From contig NZ_CP149940.1 of assembly GCF_037948395.1 (NCBI RefSeq), positions 3,348,001-3,412,000 on the forward strand: DNA of 64,000 bases, in the 5' to 3' direction. The notes under the pieces were generated by a model. The model searched no databases, was not told the origin of the DNA, and saw only the letters and a list, made by a program, of their open reading frames with translations. Below, piece by piece: positions 33,870 to 46,942 of the stretch. Position 1 is the first letter of the stretch. The number at the start of each line of letters is the position of its first letter. Both the position numbers and the translations under genes were made by a program. This stretch comes from Serratia nevei (GTDB lineage Bacteria > Pseudomonadota > Gammaproteobacteria > Enterobacterales > Enterobacteriaceae).

Positions 33870-34398
33870 CGTTGAACATCCTTTCCATTTCATGCAGCAG
33901 CTGCTCGCTGCTGTGCCGCCGCTGGCGGGCGCAGATCTTGGCCGGTTGGCCGCACAGCAGGCAGCGCCGTTCCGGTAGGCCGATGTCGCGGCGCGACAAA
34001 ATGCGCCCCTGCGTATCCAGCACGTCGATATCCCACAGCCGGCCGATCGGGCGGCTCACCTCCAGCTGCATGGCGCAGTCCTTCACCCGCTGGGCATCGG
34101 CGCGCAGCGCGACAAACCCTTCGCAACCGGTGGCGAGCGCCAGCGCCTCGGCCTGCGGGCTGGGCCAACCCTGTTCGGCGCACAGTCGCAGCAGCGCCGC
34201 CCACCCCAGGTTGAAGATGCCGCGCGTCAGCGCGCTGTCCTTCACCGGGCCGGGCACCACCAGCGTCAGCACCAGCAGCGTGCACTCGTGCTGCGCCAGC
34301 CACGCCTGCTGCCGCGCCTGGCGGCATTCGCGGCTGGTGAGCAACTCCGGCAGGCTGACCGCGCGTTCGGCGGCCAGTTGGGGATCGACGGCGGCCAT
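33850..34398 (-). CDS. citX: Apo-citrate lyase phosphoribosyl-dephospho-CoA transferase CitX
   Basis: 182 aa. It transfers the prosthetic group made by CitG onto the serine of CitD. The family core [20 protein letters not shown] and the [26 protein letters not shown] region are present. It starts three bases after the citF stop and overlaps citG. Confidence 0.93.
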   Translation of the reverse strand: MAAVDPQLAAERAVSLPELLTSRECRQARQQAWLAQHECTLLVLTLVVPGPVKDSALTRGIFNLGWAALLRLCAEQGWPSPQAEALALATGCEGFVALRADAQRVKDCAMQLEVSRPIGRLWDIDVLDTQGRILSRRDIGLPERRCLLCGQPAKICARQRRHSSEQLLHEMERMFNDAISAD

Positions 34399-34401
34399 CG
34401 C

Positions 34402-35910
34402 TTACTCCGCCACCTGATGCACCACGTCGATCACCGAGCCGTCGCGGTAGCGCACCACCGCCACCACCTTGTCGGTAAAGGCGATCGGCTGCGGTTCGCC
34501 GGTCAGCTGCAGCGCGCGGGCGCGCAGCCAGTCGATGCTCACCACCTCGAGGCCGGCCTCCCGCAGACGCTGCGCCAGCTCCGGCCGCGCCGGGTTGACG
34601 GCGATGCCGTGGTCGGTCACCAGAATGTCGATGCTGGAGCCCGGCGTGACGCAGGTGGTCACCTGCTCCACCAGCGTCGGGATGCGCCCGCGCACCAACG
34701 GCGCAACGATGATCGCCAGCCGCGCGGCGGCGGCGGTGTCGCAGTGGCCGCCGGACGCGCCGCGCAGCACGCCGTCGGAGCCGGTCAGCACGTTAACGTT
34801 GAAGCCGGTGTCGATTTCCAGCGCGCTCAGCACCACCACGTCGAGCCGATCAACAGAGGCGCCCTTGGAGCTGAAGTTGGCGTACTGGTTGGCGCTGATT
34901 TCGATATGGCGCGGGTTGCGCGCCAGCGAAGTCGCCGCCGCCCGATCGAAGCTCTGCACGTCCAGCAGCTTGCCGATCAGCCCTTTCTCGTGCAGATCCA
35001 CCATGGTCGAGGTGATGCCGCCGAGGGCGAACGCGGCGCGAATGCCGCGGGCGCGCATCTTGTCCTCCAGGAACCGGGTCACCGCCAGCGAGGCGCCGCC
35101 GGTGCCGGTTTGCAGCGAGAAGCCTTCGGTGAAGTAGCCGGAACCGGCGATCACCTCGGCGGCGCGGCGGGCGATCAGCAGCTCGCGCGGGTTCGAGGTC
35201 ATGCGCGTGGCGTCAGCGCCGATCTTGTCGGCGTCGCCCACCCGTTCCAGCTGCACGATCAGATCCACCCGATCCTGCGCCAGGCTGGCGGGATGATGCG
35301 GATACGGCACCAGCTGCTCGGTCAGCAGCACCACGGTGCCCGCCGCCTCGGCGTCCACCCGCGCATAGCCGAGCGAGCCGCAGCAGGCTTCACCGCTGTA
35401 GCCGTTGGCGTTGCCGAACTCATCGCAGGCCGGCACGCCGAGGAAGGCCACGTCTATCTTCAGCTCGCCGGATTCGATCAGGTTGACCCGGCCGCCGTGC
35501 GAGTGAATTTGCACCGGCTCCGCCAGCAGGCCGCGCGAAACCGCGTCCGCCAGCGGGCCGCGCAGCCCGGAGGTGTAAATGCGGCTCACCACACCGTGGC
35601 GGATATGCTCAACCAGCGGCGCATGGCAGTCGGTCAGCGAGCTGGACGCCAGCGTCAGGTTGCGGAACCCCATCGCTGCCAGCGTCTCCATCACCTGATT
35701 GAGGGTCAAATCGCCGCCGCGAAACGCATGGTGGAAGGAGATGGTCATGCCGTCCTGCAGCCCGCTGCGGCGCACCGCTTCCTGCAAGGAGTCGCACAGC
35801 TTGAGATCGCGCGGTTTGCGCGCCTGCAGATTGGCTTTGGACACGTCCTGATAGCCCGGCAGATCCGTCGGGTTGGCGAAGGTCATCAATCGTTGTTGGC
35901 GGTTCATCAT
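34402..35910 (-). CDS. citF: Citrate lyase alpha subunit (citrate CoA-transferase) CitF
   Basis: 502 aa (510 in E. coli). It exchanges the acetyl group on the acyl carrier CitD for citrate, forming citryl-ACP. CoA-transferase family I blocks are visible ([49 protein letters not shown] and [16 protein letters not shown]). It overlaps citE by four bases (ATGA-type), with GGGGAGG upstream. Central gene of the operon. Confidence 0.96.
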   Translation of the reverse strand: MMNRQQRLMTFANPTDLPGYQDVSKANLQARKPRDLKLCDSLQEAVRRSGLQDGMTISFHHAFRGGDLTLNQVMETLAAMGFRNLTLASSSLTDCHAPLVEHIRHGVVSRIYTSGLRGPLADAVSRGLLAEPVQIHSHGGRVNLIESGELKIDVAFLGVPACDEFGNANGYSGEACCGSLGYARVDAEAAGTVVLLTEQLVPYPHHPASLAQDRVDLIVQLERVGDADKIGADATRMTSNPRELLIARRAAEVIAGSGYFTEGFSLQTGTGGASLAVTRFLEDKMRARGIRAAFALGGITSTMVDLHEKGLIGKLLDVQSFDRAAATSLARNPRHIEISANQYANFSSKGASVDRLDVVVLSALEIDTGFNVNVLTGSDGVLRGASGGHCDTAAAARLAIIVAPLVRGRIPTLVEQVTTCVTPGSSIDILVTDHGIAVNPARPELAQRLREAGLEVVSIDWLRARALQLTGEPQPIAFTDKVVAVVRYRDGSVIDVVHQVAE

Positions 35911-36827
35911 GCTTCCTCCCCGTGCTGCGCCGGTTCTTCCCGTAAGCCGGACAGCGTGGCGCGCTCCAGCACCAGCCGGGCGCGTTCAATCACCGGGCTG
36001 TCGACCATTTTTCCGTTGAGCGACACCACGCCGCGCCCTTCCCGCTCCGCCGCTTCGGCGGCGTCCACCACCCGCTGCGCGTGCGCCACCTCTTTGGCGG
36101 TCGGCGCGTACAGGTTGTGCAGCAGCTCAATCTGGCGCGGGTTGATCAGCGATTTGCCGTCGAAGCCGAGCTGTTTGATCAGCGCCGCTTCCTGCAGGAA
36201 GCCGGCTTCGTTATTGGCGTCGGAATAGACGGTGTCGAACGCCTGAATGCCGGCGGCGCGCGCCGCCTGCAGCAGCGAACAACGAGCGAACAGCAGCTCG
36301 ATGCCCTCCGGCGAGCGTTCGGTGCGCAGGTTGCGCACGTAGTCTTCCGCCCCCAGCGCGATGCCGATAAGCCGCGGCGAAGCATGCGCGATCGCCACCG
36401 CATTGGTGATGCCCTGCGCCGATTCGATCGCCGCCAGCAGCCCGGTGCTGCCGACCGGCCGGCCGCAGGCCGCTTCGATGGCGGCAATCTCGCGCTCCAT
36501 GTCGACAACGTCCTGCGCGCTGTCGGTCTTCGGCAGGCGCACGATGTCCGCGCCGCCGCGCACCACCGCCTGCAGGTCTGCCAGGCCGTAGGCGGAGTCG
36601 AGCGCATTGACGCGCACGATGGTTTCCACCTCCTGGTACAGCGGGTGCTGCAGCGCGTGGTACACCAGCCGGCGCGCCGCGTCTTTTTCACGCAGGATCA
36701 CCGAGTCTTCCAGATCGAACATCAGCGCATCGGCCTGGTAGATAAAGGCGTTGCTGACCATCGCCGCGTTGGCGCCGGGGACGAACAACATGCTGCGGCG
36801 CAGCCGGGTTTTATTCAGCGTTTTCAT
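35907..36827 (-). CDS. citE: Citrate lyase beta subunit (citryl-ACP lyase) CitE
   Basis: 306 aa HpcH/HpaI-type TIM barrel that cleaves citryl-ACP into acetyl-ACP and oxaloacetate. Conserved parts are [72 protein letters not shown] and [13 protein letters not shown]. Start ATG 36827 with GGGAGG; it overlaps citD by 17 bp. Confidence 0.96.
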   Translation of the reverse strand: MKTLNKTRLRRSMLFVPGANAAMVSNAFIYQADALMFDLEDSVILREKDAARRLVYHALQHPLYQEVETIVRVNALDSAYGLADLQAVVRGGADIVRLPKTDSAQDVVDMEREIAAIEAACGRPVGSTGLLAAIESAQGITNAVAIAHASPRLIGIALGAEDYVRNLRTERSPEGIELLFARCSLLQAARAAGIQAFDTVYSDANNEAGFLQEAALIKQLGFDGKSLINPRQIELLHNLYAPTAKEVAHAQRVVDAAEAAEREGRGVVSLNGKMVDSPVIERARLVLERATLSGLREEPAQHGEEA

Positions 36828-37119
36828 CTTTCGCCTCCCACGGCAGCTGGCCGCCCTCGCAGGCGCGCATCAGCGCGGTTTCCAGCCGGGCGCGCAGCAC
36901 GCAGTCCAGCGCCCCCTTGTCGTCGACGATCACCTGCACCGGCTCCACCTCATAGCGCTGCAGCACCTCCAGCAGGGTGTGGCGGATCGCCGCGCCGAAC
37001 TGTTTTTCCACGCTGCTGGCGATCAACAGATCGTGCTGCGGCCCCTCGGCGGGCGCGATGCGCACCATGACATCGCTGGATTCCAGCGTGCCGGCCATTG
37101 CTTCTCGGATAATTTTCAT
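36811..37119 (-). CDS. citD: Citrate lyase acyl carrier protein (gamma subunit) CitD
   Basis: 102 aa carrier of the phosphoribosyl-dephospho-CoA arm. The attachment site is Ser14 in [14 protein letters not shown], matching the known CitD position when the second of two tandem ATGs (37119) is used; the first ATG (37122) gives 103 aa. It overlaps the citC stop (ATGA). Confidence 0.93.
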   Translation of the reverse strand: MKIIREAMAGTLESSDVMVRIAPAEGPQHDLLIASSVEKQFGAAIRHTLLEVLQRYEVEPVQVIVDDKGALDCVLRARLETALMRACEGGQLPWEAKDENAE

Positions 37120-38189
37120 CATTCACCTGATTGTGCGGACTCAAAAGGATGCGGGGCCGCCTTGGCCCGGCGCTGCGTTTGCAGATCCTGCAGGTAGTAC
37201 AGGGTGTCCGGCGGCACCAGCGGCGCGGCGGCGTGGAAGTCCCCCGCCGCCAGCAGCTTGCGCACCCAGGAAGCGGAGATCGCCGTGCCCTGATATTGCA
37301 AACGCTCGATTTCCACCAGCGCGATCGGCGGGCTGGGCAGCGCCGGCGTTTCCAGCCAGTAGCGCATGTCGCGGTTATATTTCGCGGTCACCGCGCAGAA
37401 CGGCTCGTTGCCGACGAAGCGGTGGGTAATGCCCAGCGCGGGCGCCAGATACTGGCGGAAGATCTTCAGATCGATTTCGGTGTAACAGTCATCGGCCACG
37501 CCCTGATCCTTGATGAAGTAACAGGGGAAGGTGGCGCGCGAGATCACGTACTGCGAGCCTTCGTGTACCGTGAGGTTGGGGATATCGGCGGTGCCGGCCA
37601 GCACCAGCCGGCGGCGGTCTTCATAGCTGAAGCGCGAGGTGTTTTCCTTCACTAAAAACAGGTGCAGCCAGTCGCAGCGTTTGGCCGCCTGACGCACCAG
37701 ATACTGATGCCCGCGGGTGAAGGGGTTGGCGTTCATCACGATGCTGCCGATGGTGTCGCCCGGCCGGCGCTGGCTCGCCAGCTGGGCGGCGTAGCGCTTC
37801 AGGCGGCACGGGCTGTTTTCCATCAGCACCACGATGCCCGGCACGGTGGCGATCGGGTAGAAACCGCACTGGCGGAACAGCGGCTCGTTCTGCACCTTGG
37901 TGTAGATAAACAACTGAGTGTGGTGGCGCTCGTAGGCCAGGTTCACCAGCTCGGTCGCCAGCGCCAGCGCCAACCCTTCGCCGCGCATCAGCGGGCTGAT
38001 GGCGACGCATTTGATAATATTGTCGGCGATGCCGCCGCAGGCGACCAATTTGTCGTGCTGGGTAACGGTAATAAATATTTCAACCGTGGTGTCGATATTC
38101 AGATCGTTACTGCGCAAGAAGGCGCTTATTTCCGAAATCGCTTTATGATCCGATCGCTTTACCCGATTAAATACGGCATCGCCTAACAT
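37119..38189 (-). CDS. citC: [Citrate (pro-3S)-lyase] ligase CitC
   Basis: 356 aa. It activates citrate lyase by acetylating the prosthetic group with ATP and acetate. An N-terminal GNAT-like region ([22 protein letters not shown], region) precedes the nucleotidyl-transferase domain, with [20 protein letters not shown] (TxGH motif) and a C-terminal [15 protein letters not shown]. First gene of the cit operon; its promoter must lie in the AT-rich 313-bp divergent region. Confidence 0.95.
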   Translation of the reverse strand: MLGDAVFNRVKRSDHKAISEISAFLRSNDLNIDTTVEIFITVTQHDKLVACGGIADNIIKCVAISPLMRGEGLALALATELVNLAYERHHTQLFIYTKVQNEPLFRQCGFYPIATVPGIVVLMENSPCRLKRYAAQLASQRRPGDTIGSIVMNANPFTRGHQYLVRQAAKRCDWLHLFLVKENTSRFSYEDRRRLVLAGTADIPNLTVHEGSQYVISRATFPCYFIKDQGVADDCYTEIDLKIFRQYLAPALGITHRFVGNEPFCAVTAKYNRDMRYWLETPALPSPPIALVEIERLQYQGTAISASWVRKLLAAGDFHAAAPLVPPDTLYYLQDLQTQRRAKAAPHPFESAQSGE

Positions 38190-38502
38190 AACACGCTCTC
38201 TGGGTTAACTGACAAACAACAAGTTAAATACAAAAAGACATTTTAATTAACATCAACAAGGATAATTAAAACCTTAAAAACCATGAAGATAAACGCCGTC
38301 TCGCGTTCGATAAATCAATGGTAAACAGAAAAAAAACGCCGATTATTGACCTATTTCACAAACCGATTCCGGTTAATAAGTTATTTAATGTTCTTTATTT
38401 GCTTAATTAATCTTATGGTGTTTATTATTGAGATAATCTTTATTTAGCGCCGCAATTTACTTACATTCATTTAGCATCTTGATTGCAATAGTAGGTTTCA
38501 TT
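38190..38502. promoter_or_regulatory. AT-rich divergent control region of the citrate genes
   Basis: 313 bp between citC and the citB-type gene, far richer in A+T than its neighbours (for example runs around 38215-38290 and 38370-38450). It should hold both promoters and CitB/DpiA-binding sites, which are AT-rich in Klebsiella and E. coli. I cannot assign single boxes with confidence. Confidence 0.6.
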
Positions 38503-39189
38503 ATGGAATGGCTGAACATCCTGATCGTTGAAGACGAAACGCCGCTGGCGGAAATGCACGCGGAGTTTATCCGCCAGAACGGCGGCTGCCGCCAGATTTG
38601 GCTGGCCGGCACCCTGGCGCAGGCGCGCGCCATGACCGAGCGCTTCAAGCCGGACCTGATCCTGCTGGACAACTTTCTGCCCGACGGCCAGGGCATCACC
38701 CTGCTGCGCGAACTGACGCTGAGCGGGTATCGCGGCGGCATCGTGTTCATCACCGCCGCCAGCGACATGGCCACCGTGGCCGAGGCGTTGCGTTACGGCG
38801 TGTTCGACTACCTGATCAAACCGCTGGCCTATGACCGGCTGAGCCAGACCCTGCAGCGCTTCAGCCAGCGCCGCGAAGCGCTGAAGGACAAAGCGCGCCT
38901 CAACCAGCGCCGCATCGACGAGATGTTCAACACCTACGCCCGCGGCGAACAGCAGGCGGCGCTGCCCGCCGGCATCGACGAGCTGACGCTGGGCAAGGTC
39001 CGCGCGCTGTTTGCCGAACCCGCCGCGCGCCACACCGCTGAAAGCGTTGCGCAAAAAATGGGGCTCAGCCGCACCACCGCGCGCCGTTATCTGGAGTTTT
39101 GCACCGCCGCGCAGCAGCTGCGCGCCGAGATCATTTACGGCAAGGTCGGCCGCCCGCAGCGGATCTACCGCGCCGGCGAACCGCATTAA
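38503..39189 (+). CDS. dpiA: CitB/DpiA-type response regulator
   Basis: 228 aa. A receiver domain (ILIVEDETPLAEMHAEFIRQ; phosphoacceptor Asp56 in DLILLDNFLPDGQG; Lys in FDYLIKPLAY) is joined to a C-terminal HTH (ESVAQKMGLSRTTARRYLEF). This layout is that of CitB/DpiA/DcuR, activators of citrate or C4-dicarboxylate genes. Divergent from citC, as expected for the citrate regulator, but the sensor kinase CitA/DpiB is not in the window: the next gene is lacZ. Start ATG 38503; an in-frame ATG at 38479 is less likely. Confidence 0.87.
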   Translation: MEWLNILIVEDETPLAEMHAEFIRQNGGCRQIWLAGTLAQARAMTERFKPDLILLDNFLPDGQGITLLRELTLSGYRGGIVFITAASDMATVAEALRYGVFDYLIKPLAYDRLSQTLQRFSQRREALKDKARLNQRRIDEMFNTYARGEQQAALPAGIDELTLGKVRALFAEPAARHTAESVAQKMGLSRTTARRYLEFCTAAQQLRAEIIYGKVGRPQRIYRAGEPH

Positions 39190-39206
39190 CGGTTATTTGA
39201 TCGCCC

Positions 39207-39236
39207 TTGCAAGGTTGCGTGTAACCGCTTTACTTT
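39207..39236 (+). promoter_or_regulatory. Candidate lacZ promoter with palindrome in the spacer
   Basis: TTGCAA (39207-39212), an 18-bp spacer and TACTTT (39231-39236). The spacer begins with the near-palindrome GGTTGCGTGTAACC (39213-39226), which could be an operator of a LacI-type repressor. No lacI gene is near. Inference. Confidence 0.4.
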
Positions 39237-39273
39237 TTATGCGCCGGTCAGCATCTTGGTGAACATCACCTAG

Positions 39274-42381
<3,108 letters not shown>

Positions 42382-42448
42382 ATCTGCCAAAAAACTCAAC
42401 GGGTTGCGCATTCTGTAAGCAAACAGTCACAGAATGTGTAATCCGCCT

Positions 42449-42477
42449 TTGACATGCCGACGGCGCCTCGCTATTAT
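42449..42477 (+). promoter_or_regulatory. sigma-70 promoter of tRNA-Asn copy 3
   Basis: TTGACA (42449-42454), a 17-bp spacer and TATTAT (42472-42477), then tcgccccg. Confidence 0.85.
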
Positions 42478-42495
42478 TCGCCCCGTTCAAACGAT

Positions 42496-42571
42496 TCCTC
42501 TGTAGTTCAGTCGGTAGAACGGCGGACTGTTAATCCGTATGTCACTGGTTCGAGTCCAGTCAGAGGAGCCA
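42496..42571 (+). tRNA. tRNA-Asn (anticodon GTT), copy 3
   Basis: The same 76-nt sequence as copies 1 and 2, with CCA at 42569-42571. It stands at the border between core-like genes (lacZ side) and the accessory region. Confidence 0.98.
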
Positions 42572-42582
42572 TATTTAGAGAA

Positions 42583-42613
42583 GCCCGCTCAGGGAAACCT
42601 GAGCGGGCTTTTT
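42583..42613 (+). terminator. Terminator of tRNA-Asn copy 3
   Basis: GCCCGCTCAGG-GAAA-CCTGAGCGGGC, a perfect 11-bp stem, followed by TTTTT. Confidence 0.92.
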
Positions 42614-42667
42614 GCTGTTGGAAGATCATCATCGATGATCCCCTGCACTCTCCCTACCCGAAACCGT

Positions 42668-43501
42668 TCAGCCATCCGTTGAACGGGTAAGTTTCTCCCA
42701 TTGTTCAATTTCCTTGCCTAACGCCTCGAGCTTTTGCCGCACCAAACTTAATGCGTCACTGCCTAACAACAGATGCGTGGGTGGATTCCGGCTCTCGATC
42801 AATGCCAGCATGGCGTGAGCCGCCTTCACGGGATCGCCCAGTTGCTTGCCGCTTTTTTCCTGACGCGCCTGACGAACAGGTTCAAATAACGCGTCATAGT
42901 CAGGGAGACAGCGAGGGCTGCGTACCATTGAACGCCCGGCCCAGTCCGTCCGAAACGAGCCCGGCGCCACGGCGGTCACATGTAGGTTGAACGGGGCAAG
43001 CTCTTTACTTAAGGTTTCTGATATCCCTTCCAGTGCAAATTTGCTGCCGCAGTAATAGCTGATACCGGGCAAGGTAATGAAGCTGCCCATTGAGGTGATA
43101 TTGATAATGTGGCCGCGACGGCGCTGGCGCATGCCCGGCAGCACGGCTTTGATCATCGCCACCGCGCCAAACACATTGACGTCAAACTGGCGGCGCAGCT
43201 CTGCAAGCGGGGACTCTTCCAGAATGCCTTCGTGGCCGTAACCGGCATTGTTCACCAGCACATCTATCGGACCGACGGCGGACTCAATCTTTCCAACCAC
43301 CTCATCAATACGCTCAACGTCCGTGACATCAAGCAGATAGCCAAAAGCGCGCTGCGTATCGAGCGCGCCGAAAGCCTGCAGTGCTCCGCTGTTGCGCACC
43401 GTCCCTACAACCCGATGCCCTACGGCGAGGGCTTCCCGCGCCAGCGCCTGGCCAAAGCCACTGCTGACGCCGGTGATTAAAATCGTTTTTGCAGATGCCA
43501 T
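42668..43501 (-). CDS. Short-chain dehydrogenase/reductase
   Basis: 277 aa with TGVSSGFGQALA (cofactor site), NNAGYGHEG, ITSMGSF and the catalytic YYCGSKFALEGIS. The DVTDVERIDEVVGKIE region indicates a classical SDR. The start ATG 43501 has GGGAG upstream; an in-frame ATG at 43534 is possible. Divergent from the AraC regulator at 43607, which is likely to control it. Substrate unknown. Confidence 0.88.
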   Translation of the reverse strand: MASAKTILITGVSSGFGQALAREALAVGHRVVGTVRNSGALQAFGALDTQRAFGYLLDVTDVERIDEVVGKIESAVGPIDVLVNNAGYGHEGILEESPLAELRRQFDVNVFGAVAMIKAVLPGMRQRRRGHIINITSMGSFITLPGISYYCGSKFALEGISETLSKELAPFNLHVTAVAPGSFRTDWAGRSMVRSPRCLPDYDALFEPVRQARQEKSGKQLGDPVKAAHAMLALIESRNPPTHLLLGSDALSLVRQKLEALGKEIEQWEKLTRSTDG

Positions 43502-43606
43502 AAAAAGAACTCCCATGAACCAAGAAGGTTGCATGGTATTCTCTGTTCTGCCGCATTTTTAGGCCGTATCTTCTCTTTTTCTTGCCTGATTTTATGAGGT
43601 GGTGGG

Positions 43607-44527
43607 ATGTCCGACATGATTGCCCTGATGAATAGACTTGCGATGCAAGAGGGATACAACCTCACTGCCCTGCCTGATGTGCGAATTTTGCGCTCCGATC
43701 GCCCGCTTGCCAGAACGCCGGTGCTTTACGATCCGGGGATCGTGATCGTCTGCCAGGGCAGCAAACGCGGCTATTTCGGTCAACAGACCTATTTATATGA
43801 TGAGCAGCACTACCTGGCGGTTTCGGTGCCGGTGCCATTTGTGATGGAAACCGACGCGTCGGCAGCACATCCGCTGCTGGCGATTTATATGCATCTGGAT
43901 TTTCAGCTTGCCGCGGAACTGATGCTGCAGATTGAACAGCATGGCGCCCCGCATCCTCCCGTCGCGCCGCAAAGCATGATGTCGAGCCCCATGGACGGCG
44001 CGGTAAAAATGGCCGTACTTCGCTTACTTGAAGTCCTGGCTAACCCGCTTGAGGCGGCAATCCTCGGCCCGGCGCGGGTGCGTGAGCTTTATTTTCGCGT
44101 GCTGACAGGCGCACAGGGCAACGCAATGCGTGCCGCGCTGGCCTTGCAGGGCCAGTTTGGCAAAATCGGTAAAGCGTTGCAGCACATCCATGCCGCTTAC
44201 GCGGAGCCGTTAACGCTGACGCAGCTGGCGATGAGGGCCGGCATGAGCGTGCCGACCTTTCATAGCCATTTCAAGGCGATAACGCAGATGCCGCCGATGC
44301 AGTATGTGAAATCGGTACGCCTGCACCAGGCACGGATGCTGATGGTGCGCCAACAAATCACCGCCGCCGCCGCGAGTTACGCCGTTGGCTATGAAAGCCC
44401 ATCGCAATTTAACCGCGAATTCAAGCGTCTGTTTGGCCTGCCACCGGCAGAGGAGATAAAGCGTATGCAGCATCACTTCGCCATTCCGCCCGCGCAGCCT
44501 GCCTCGGTATTTGTTTCATCGCACTGA
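43607..44527 (+). CDS. AraC-family regulator (YqhC-like, AraC_N + HTH)
   Basis: 306 aa. The N-terminal AraC_N type domain (LPDVRILRSDRPLARTPVLYDPGIVIVCQGSKRGYFG, region) carries the YqhC-like sensor; the C-terminal double HTH is TLTQLAMRAGMSVPTFHSHFKAIT and ITAAAASYAVGYESPSQFNREFKRLFG. Members of this group control genes for aldehyde or NAD(P)H-dependent reductases, which fits the divergent SDR gene. Confidence 0.88.
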   Translation: MSDMIALMNRLAMQEGYNLTALPDVRILRSDRPLARTPVLYDPGIVIVCQGSKRGYFGQQTYLYDEQHYLAVSVPVPFVMETDASAAHPLLAIYMHLDFQLAAELMLQIEQHGAPHPPVAPQSMMSSPMDGAVKMAVLRLLEVLANPLEAAILGPARVRELYFRVLTGAQGNAMRAALALQGQFGKIGKALQHIHAAYAEPLTLTQLAMRAGMSVPTFHSHFKAITQMPPMQYVKSVRLHQARMLMVRQQITAAAASYAVGYESPSQFNREFKRLFGLPPAEEIKRMQHHFAIPPAQPASVFVSSH

Positions 44528-44682
44528 GGCTTATTTGGTCAGGCGAACGATAGTTCGCTTCTGGCGCCAGGCGGATCGGCACTTGGGGAGAAAATCCACT
44601 ATGAGCGAGAGCGGACATCAAAGTATTAAAGCAAAGAACAACATCTTCAGGTGATAAATAAATTTGACTGAAATAACGTACT

Positions 44683-44702
44683 TACCGACCCGAAGGCCGG
44701 TA
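44683..44702 (-). terminator. Hairpin terminator after the aldo/keto reductase operon
   Basis: On the minus strand TACCGGCC-TTCG-GGTCGGTA, an 8-bp stem with one mismatch capped by a UUCG tetraloop, about 20 bases after the stop. Only a weak T-rich tail follows. Confidence 0.6.
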
Positions 44703-44722
44703 ATTGTTAACACGGATAACGG

Positions 44723-45709
44723 TTACCATGCGTAGGCTTCAGGGGCTTCCCCACCCGGTCCCGGCCAGATGGTATCCAGTCTTTTGAGCGTATCGCCTGA
44801 AAGGGACAACGTCAGGGCATTGAGATTCTGACGAAGCTGTTCAGCTGTGCGCGGACCACTGAGCACAGCGGTAACCACGGGATTCTGCAACAGCCAGGCC
44901 AACGCGACGTCTGAGGGCACCTCCCCCAGCTCATCACACAGCGTTTCCCAGGCCTCCAGTTGCGGCCGCAAGCGATTGATTTGTGCCTGCAGCTGCGGTG
45001 TTGCCCGGCGGCCATCGGCAATTTTTTTCAGCACGCCACCCAGCATCCCCATCCCGACCGGGCTCCAGGGGATCAGGCCAATGCCGTAATGGCGCAGTGC
45101 CGGAATGACTTCAAGCTCAACCGTGCGCTGGGTCAGGTTGTAAAGGCTCTGTTCCGATGCCAGCCCCAGCAGGTTGCGCGCATCAGCCGTGCACTGTGCG
45201 GTGGCAATATCCCAGCCGGCAAAGTTACTGCTGCCCACGTAGCTGATTTTACCCTCACGGATCAGCTGTTCCATGGCCTGCCAGATCTCCTCCCAGGGGG
45301 TGTTCCGGTCGATATGGTGCATCTGGTAGAGATCGATATGGTCCGTTTTCAGTCTTTTCAGACTGGCCTCACAGGCCCGGCGAATATGGTAAGCGGACAG
45401 GTATTTGTCATTCGGGCCCGTGTCCATCGGCTGGTAAACTTTCGTGGCCAGCACGATTCGATCACGCTGGCCACTGCGCGCCAACCAGTTACCGATGATC
45501 TCTTCGGATGTCCCGTACCCCTTTGCCATATCCGGCGACTGCGGTCCGCCATAGACGTCGGCGGTATCGAAAAAGTTGATACCCGCATCCACGGCTTCAT
45601 CCATGATCCTGAAGCTGGCCGGCTCATCCGTCAGCTCACCGAAATTCATGGTACCGAGACCGATGCGGCTCACCCGCAGACCGGTACGACCCAGATGTTT
45701 ATAGTTCAT
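44723..45709 (-). CDS. Aldo/keto reductase
   Basis: 328 aa NADP-dependent TIM-barrel reductase. The catalytic tetrad region is visible: FFDTADVYGGP (Asp, Tyr), LATKVYQPMD (Lys) and LYQMHHIDRNTPWEE (His). The C-terminal cofactor part has SGPRTAEQLRQNL. Last gene of a five-part operon (cyclophilin-like, MFS, truncated alcohol dehydrogenase, hydrolase, this gene), 25 bp after the hydrolase. Substrate unknown. Confidence 0.9.
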   Translation of the reverse strand: MNYKHLGRTGLRVSRIGLGTMNFGELTDEPASFRIMDEAVDAGINFFDTADVYGGPQSPDMAKGYGTSEEIIGNWLARSGQRDRIVLATKVYQPMDTGPNDKYLSAYHIRRACEASLKRLKTDHIDLYQMHHIDRNTPWEEIWQAMEQLIREGKISYVGSSNFAGWDIATAQCTADARNLLGLASEQSLYNLTQRTVELEVIPALRHYGIGLIPWSPVGMGMLGGVLKKIADGRRATPQLQAQINRLRPQLEAWETLCDELGEVPSDVALAWLLQNPVVTAVLSGPRTAEQLRQNLNALTLSLSGDTLKRLDTIWPGPGGEAPEAYAW

Positions 45710-45734
45710 GTCAGATGCTCCTTAACTGAACGTG

Positions 45735-46763
45735 TTATTGCAGGTTCTTACGGAAAAAGTCTGTCAGTTTGTCAAAAGGGATCACGTCGGTACGATCATA
45801 GAGATCGACATGCCCTGCGCCCGGTACGACATAAAGCTCTTTAGGCTGACCGGCGCGTTTGAATGCATCCTCGCTGAACTCTTTTGAGTGAGCCCGATCG
45901 CCGGTGATAAACAGCATCGGACGCGGTGAAATGGTTTCAATATCGTTGAACGGATAGAAGTTCATAAACTTGCCGATACTGCTCAACATCGGTTTCGTCG
46001 TCAGTGCTTCTTTCTCACCCTTCGGGGTGTAACCACCGCGTTCGGTGCGGTAGAAATCAAAAAACTCACGCTGAATATCCGGCGTTGAAGCGTCCAGTGT
46101 ATTCACGGTACCGGGAATGTAGGCCGTCTCGCCTCCCTGAAACTCTGCTAAACGCTGCTCTGTGGCTGACCGGATAAAGGCCTTTCGTTGTTCCGGCGTC
46201 TGGGAATGGTTGAGGCCGTTGCGAAATGCAGCCCCCATGTCATACATGCTGACGGTGGCAATGGCTTTCATACGCGGGTCAATCTTGGCAGCACTGATAA
46301 CAAAACTTCCGCTGCCGCAGATACCTAATACACCGATACTATCCGGATCGACAAACGGCTGTGTGCTTAGATAATCAACCGCCGCGCTGAAATCATCTGT
46401 GTAGATTTCCGGTGAAATCAGGTGCCCCGGTTTGCCCTCGCTTTCGCCCCAGAAAGAGAGATCGATAGCCAGCGTGACAAACCCCTGCTCCGCCAGCTTC
46501 TGCGCATAAAGATTCGAACTCTGTTCCTTAACGGCTCCCATCGGGTGACCCACGACGATCGCCGGGTGTCGGGTATTCTGGTTCATCTTTTTCGGGATAA
46601 ACAGGTTGCCGACCACGGCCATCTGATACTGGTTTTTAAAGGTGACTTTTTGCTGCGTCACCTTATCGCTTTTATAAAAATTATCGGCCCCACGGGACAT
46701 ATCCGCCGCAGAGGAAGCAAATGCACTGATCAACAGCCCCAGCGCTAACGTAAATTTTTTCAT
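45735..46763 (-). CDS. Exported alpha/beta hydrolase (dienelactone hydrolase-like)
   Basis: 342 aa with the signal peptide MKKFTLALGLLISAFASSAA. The alpha/beta hydrolase core shows VVGHPMGAVKEQSSNLYAQK, the nucleophile elbow GVLGICGSGSF with Cys or Ser as nucleophile, and a C-terminal GAGHVDLYD holding the catalytic His. Start ATG 46763 with AAGGAGA. It lies 16 bp after the stop of a truncated alcohol dehydrogenase frame. Confidence 0.85.
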   Translation of the reverse strand: MKKFTLALGLLISAFASSAADMSRGADNFYKSDKVTQQKVTFKNQYQMAVVGNLFIPKKMNQNTRHPAIVVGHPMGAVKEQSSNLYAQKLAEQGFVTLAIDLSFWGESEGKPGHLISPEIYTDDFSAAVDYLSTQPFVDPDSIGVLGICGSGSFVISAAKIDPRMKAIATVSMYDMGAAFRNGLNHSQTPEQRKAFIRSATEQRLAEFQGGETAYIPGTVNTLDASTPDIQREFFDFYRTERGGYTPKGEKEALTTKPMLSSIGKFMNFYPFNDIETISPRPMLFITGDRAHSKEFSEDAFKRAGQPKELYVVPGAGHVDLYDRTDVIPFDKLTDFFRKNLQ

Positions 46764-46779
46764 GATGGTCTCCTTATCA

Positions 46780-46926
46780 TTAAGCCAGGGTGGCGTTATC
46801 CGAATGACAGACGCCGCAGTACGCGATATTAATCTGCACATCATGGGCACCGGGGGCGCGACGGGTGATATCCATCGGCTCCAGCGGCAGTGTGCCCGCA
46901 TGGGCACCGTAAGCTTTAACTGTCAT
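46780..46926 (-). pseudogene. Truncated zinc alcohol dehydrogenase (YahK/Ahr-like N-terminus)
   Basis: A 48-codon frame starting MTVKAYGAHAGTLPLEPMDI, then TRRAPGAHDVQINIAYCGVC and HSDNATLA, then TAA. Residues 1-43 match the N-terminus of E. coli YahK, including the catalytic zinc Cys-His of CGVCHSD; the remaining 300 residues of the family are absent. It keeps its own ribosome site (AGGAG) and sits 16 bp from both neighbours, so an internal deletion within the operon is likely. Confidence 0.85.
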
Positions 46927-46942
46927 GGCATTACTCCTGGGT

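Noticed and set aside
34288..36228. Plus-strand open frame of 646 codons
   Set aside because: Mirror of citX/citF/citE, which are unambiguous.
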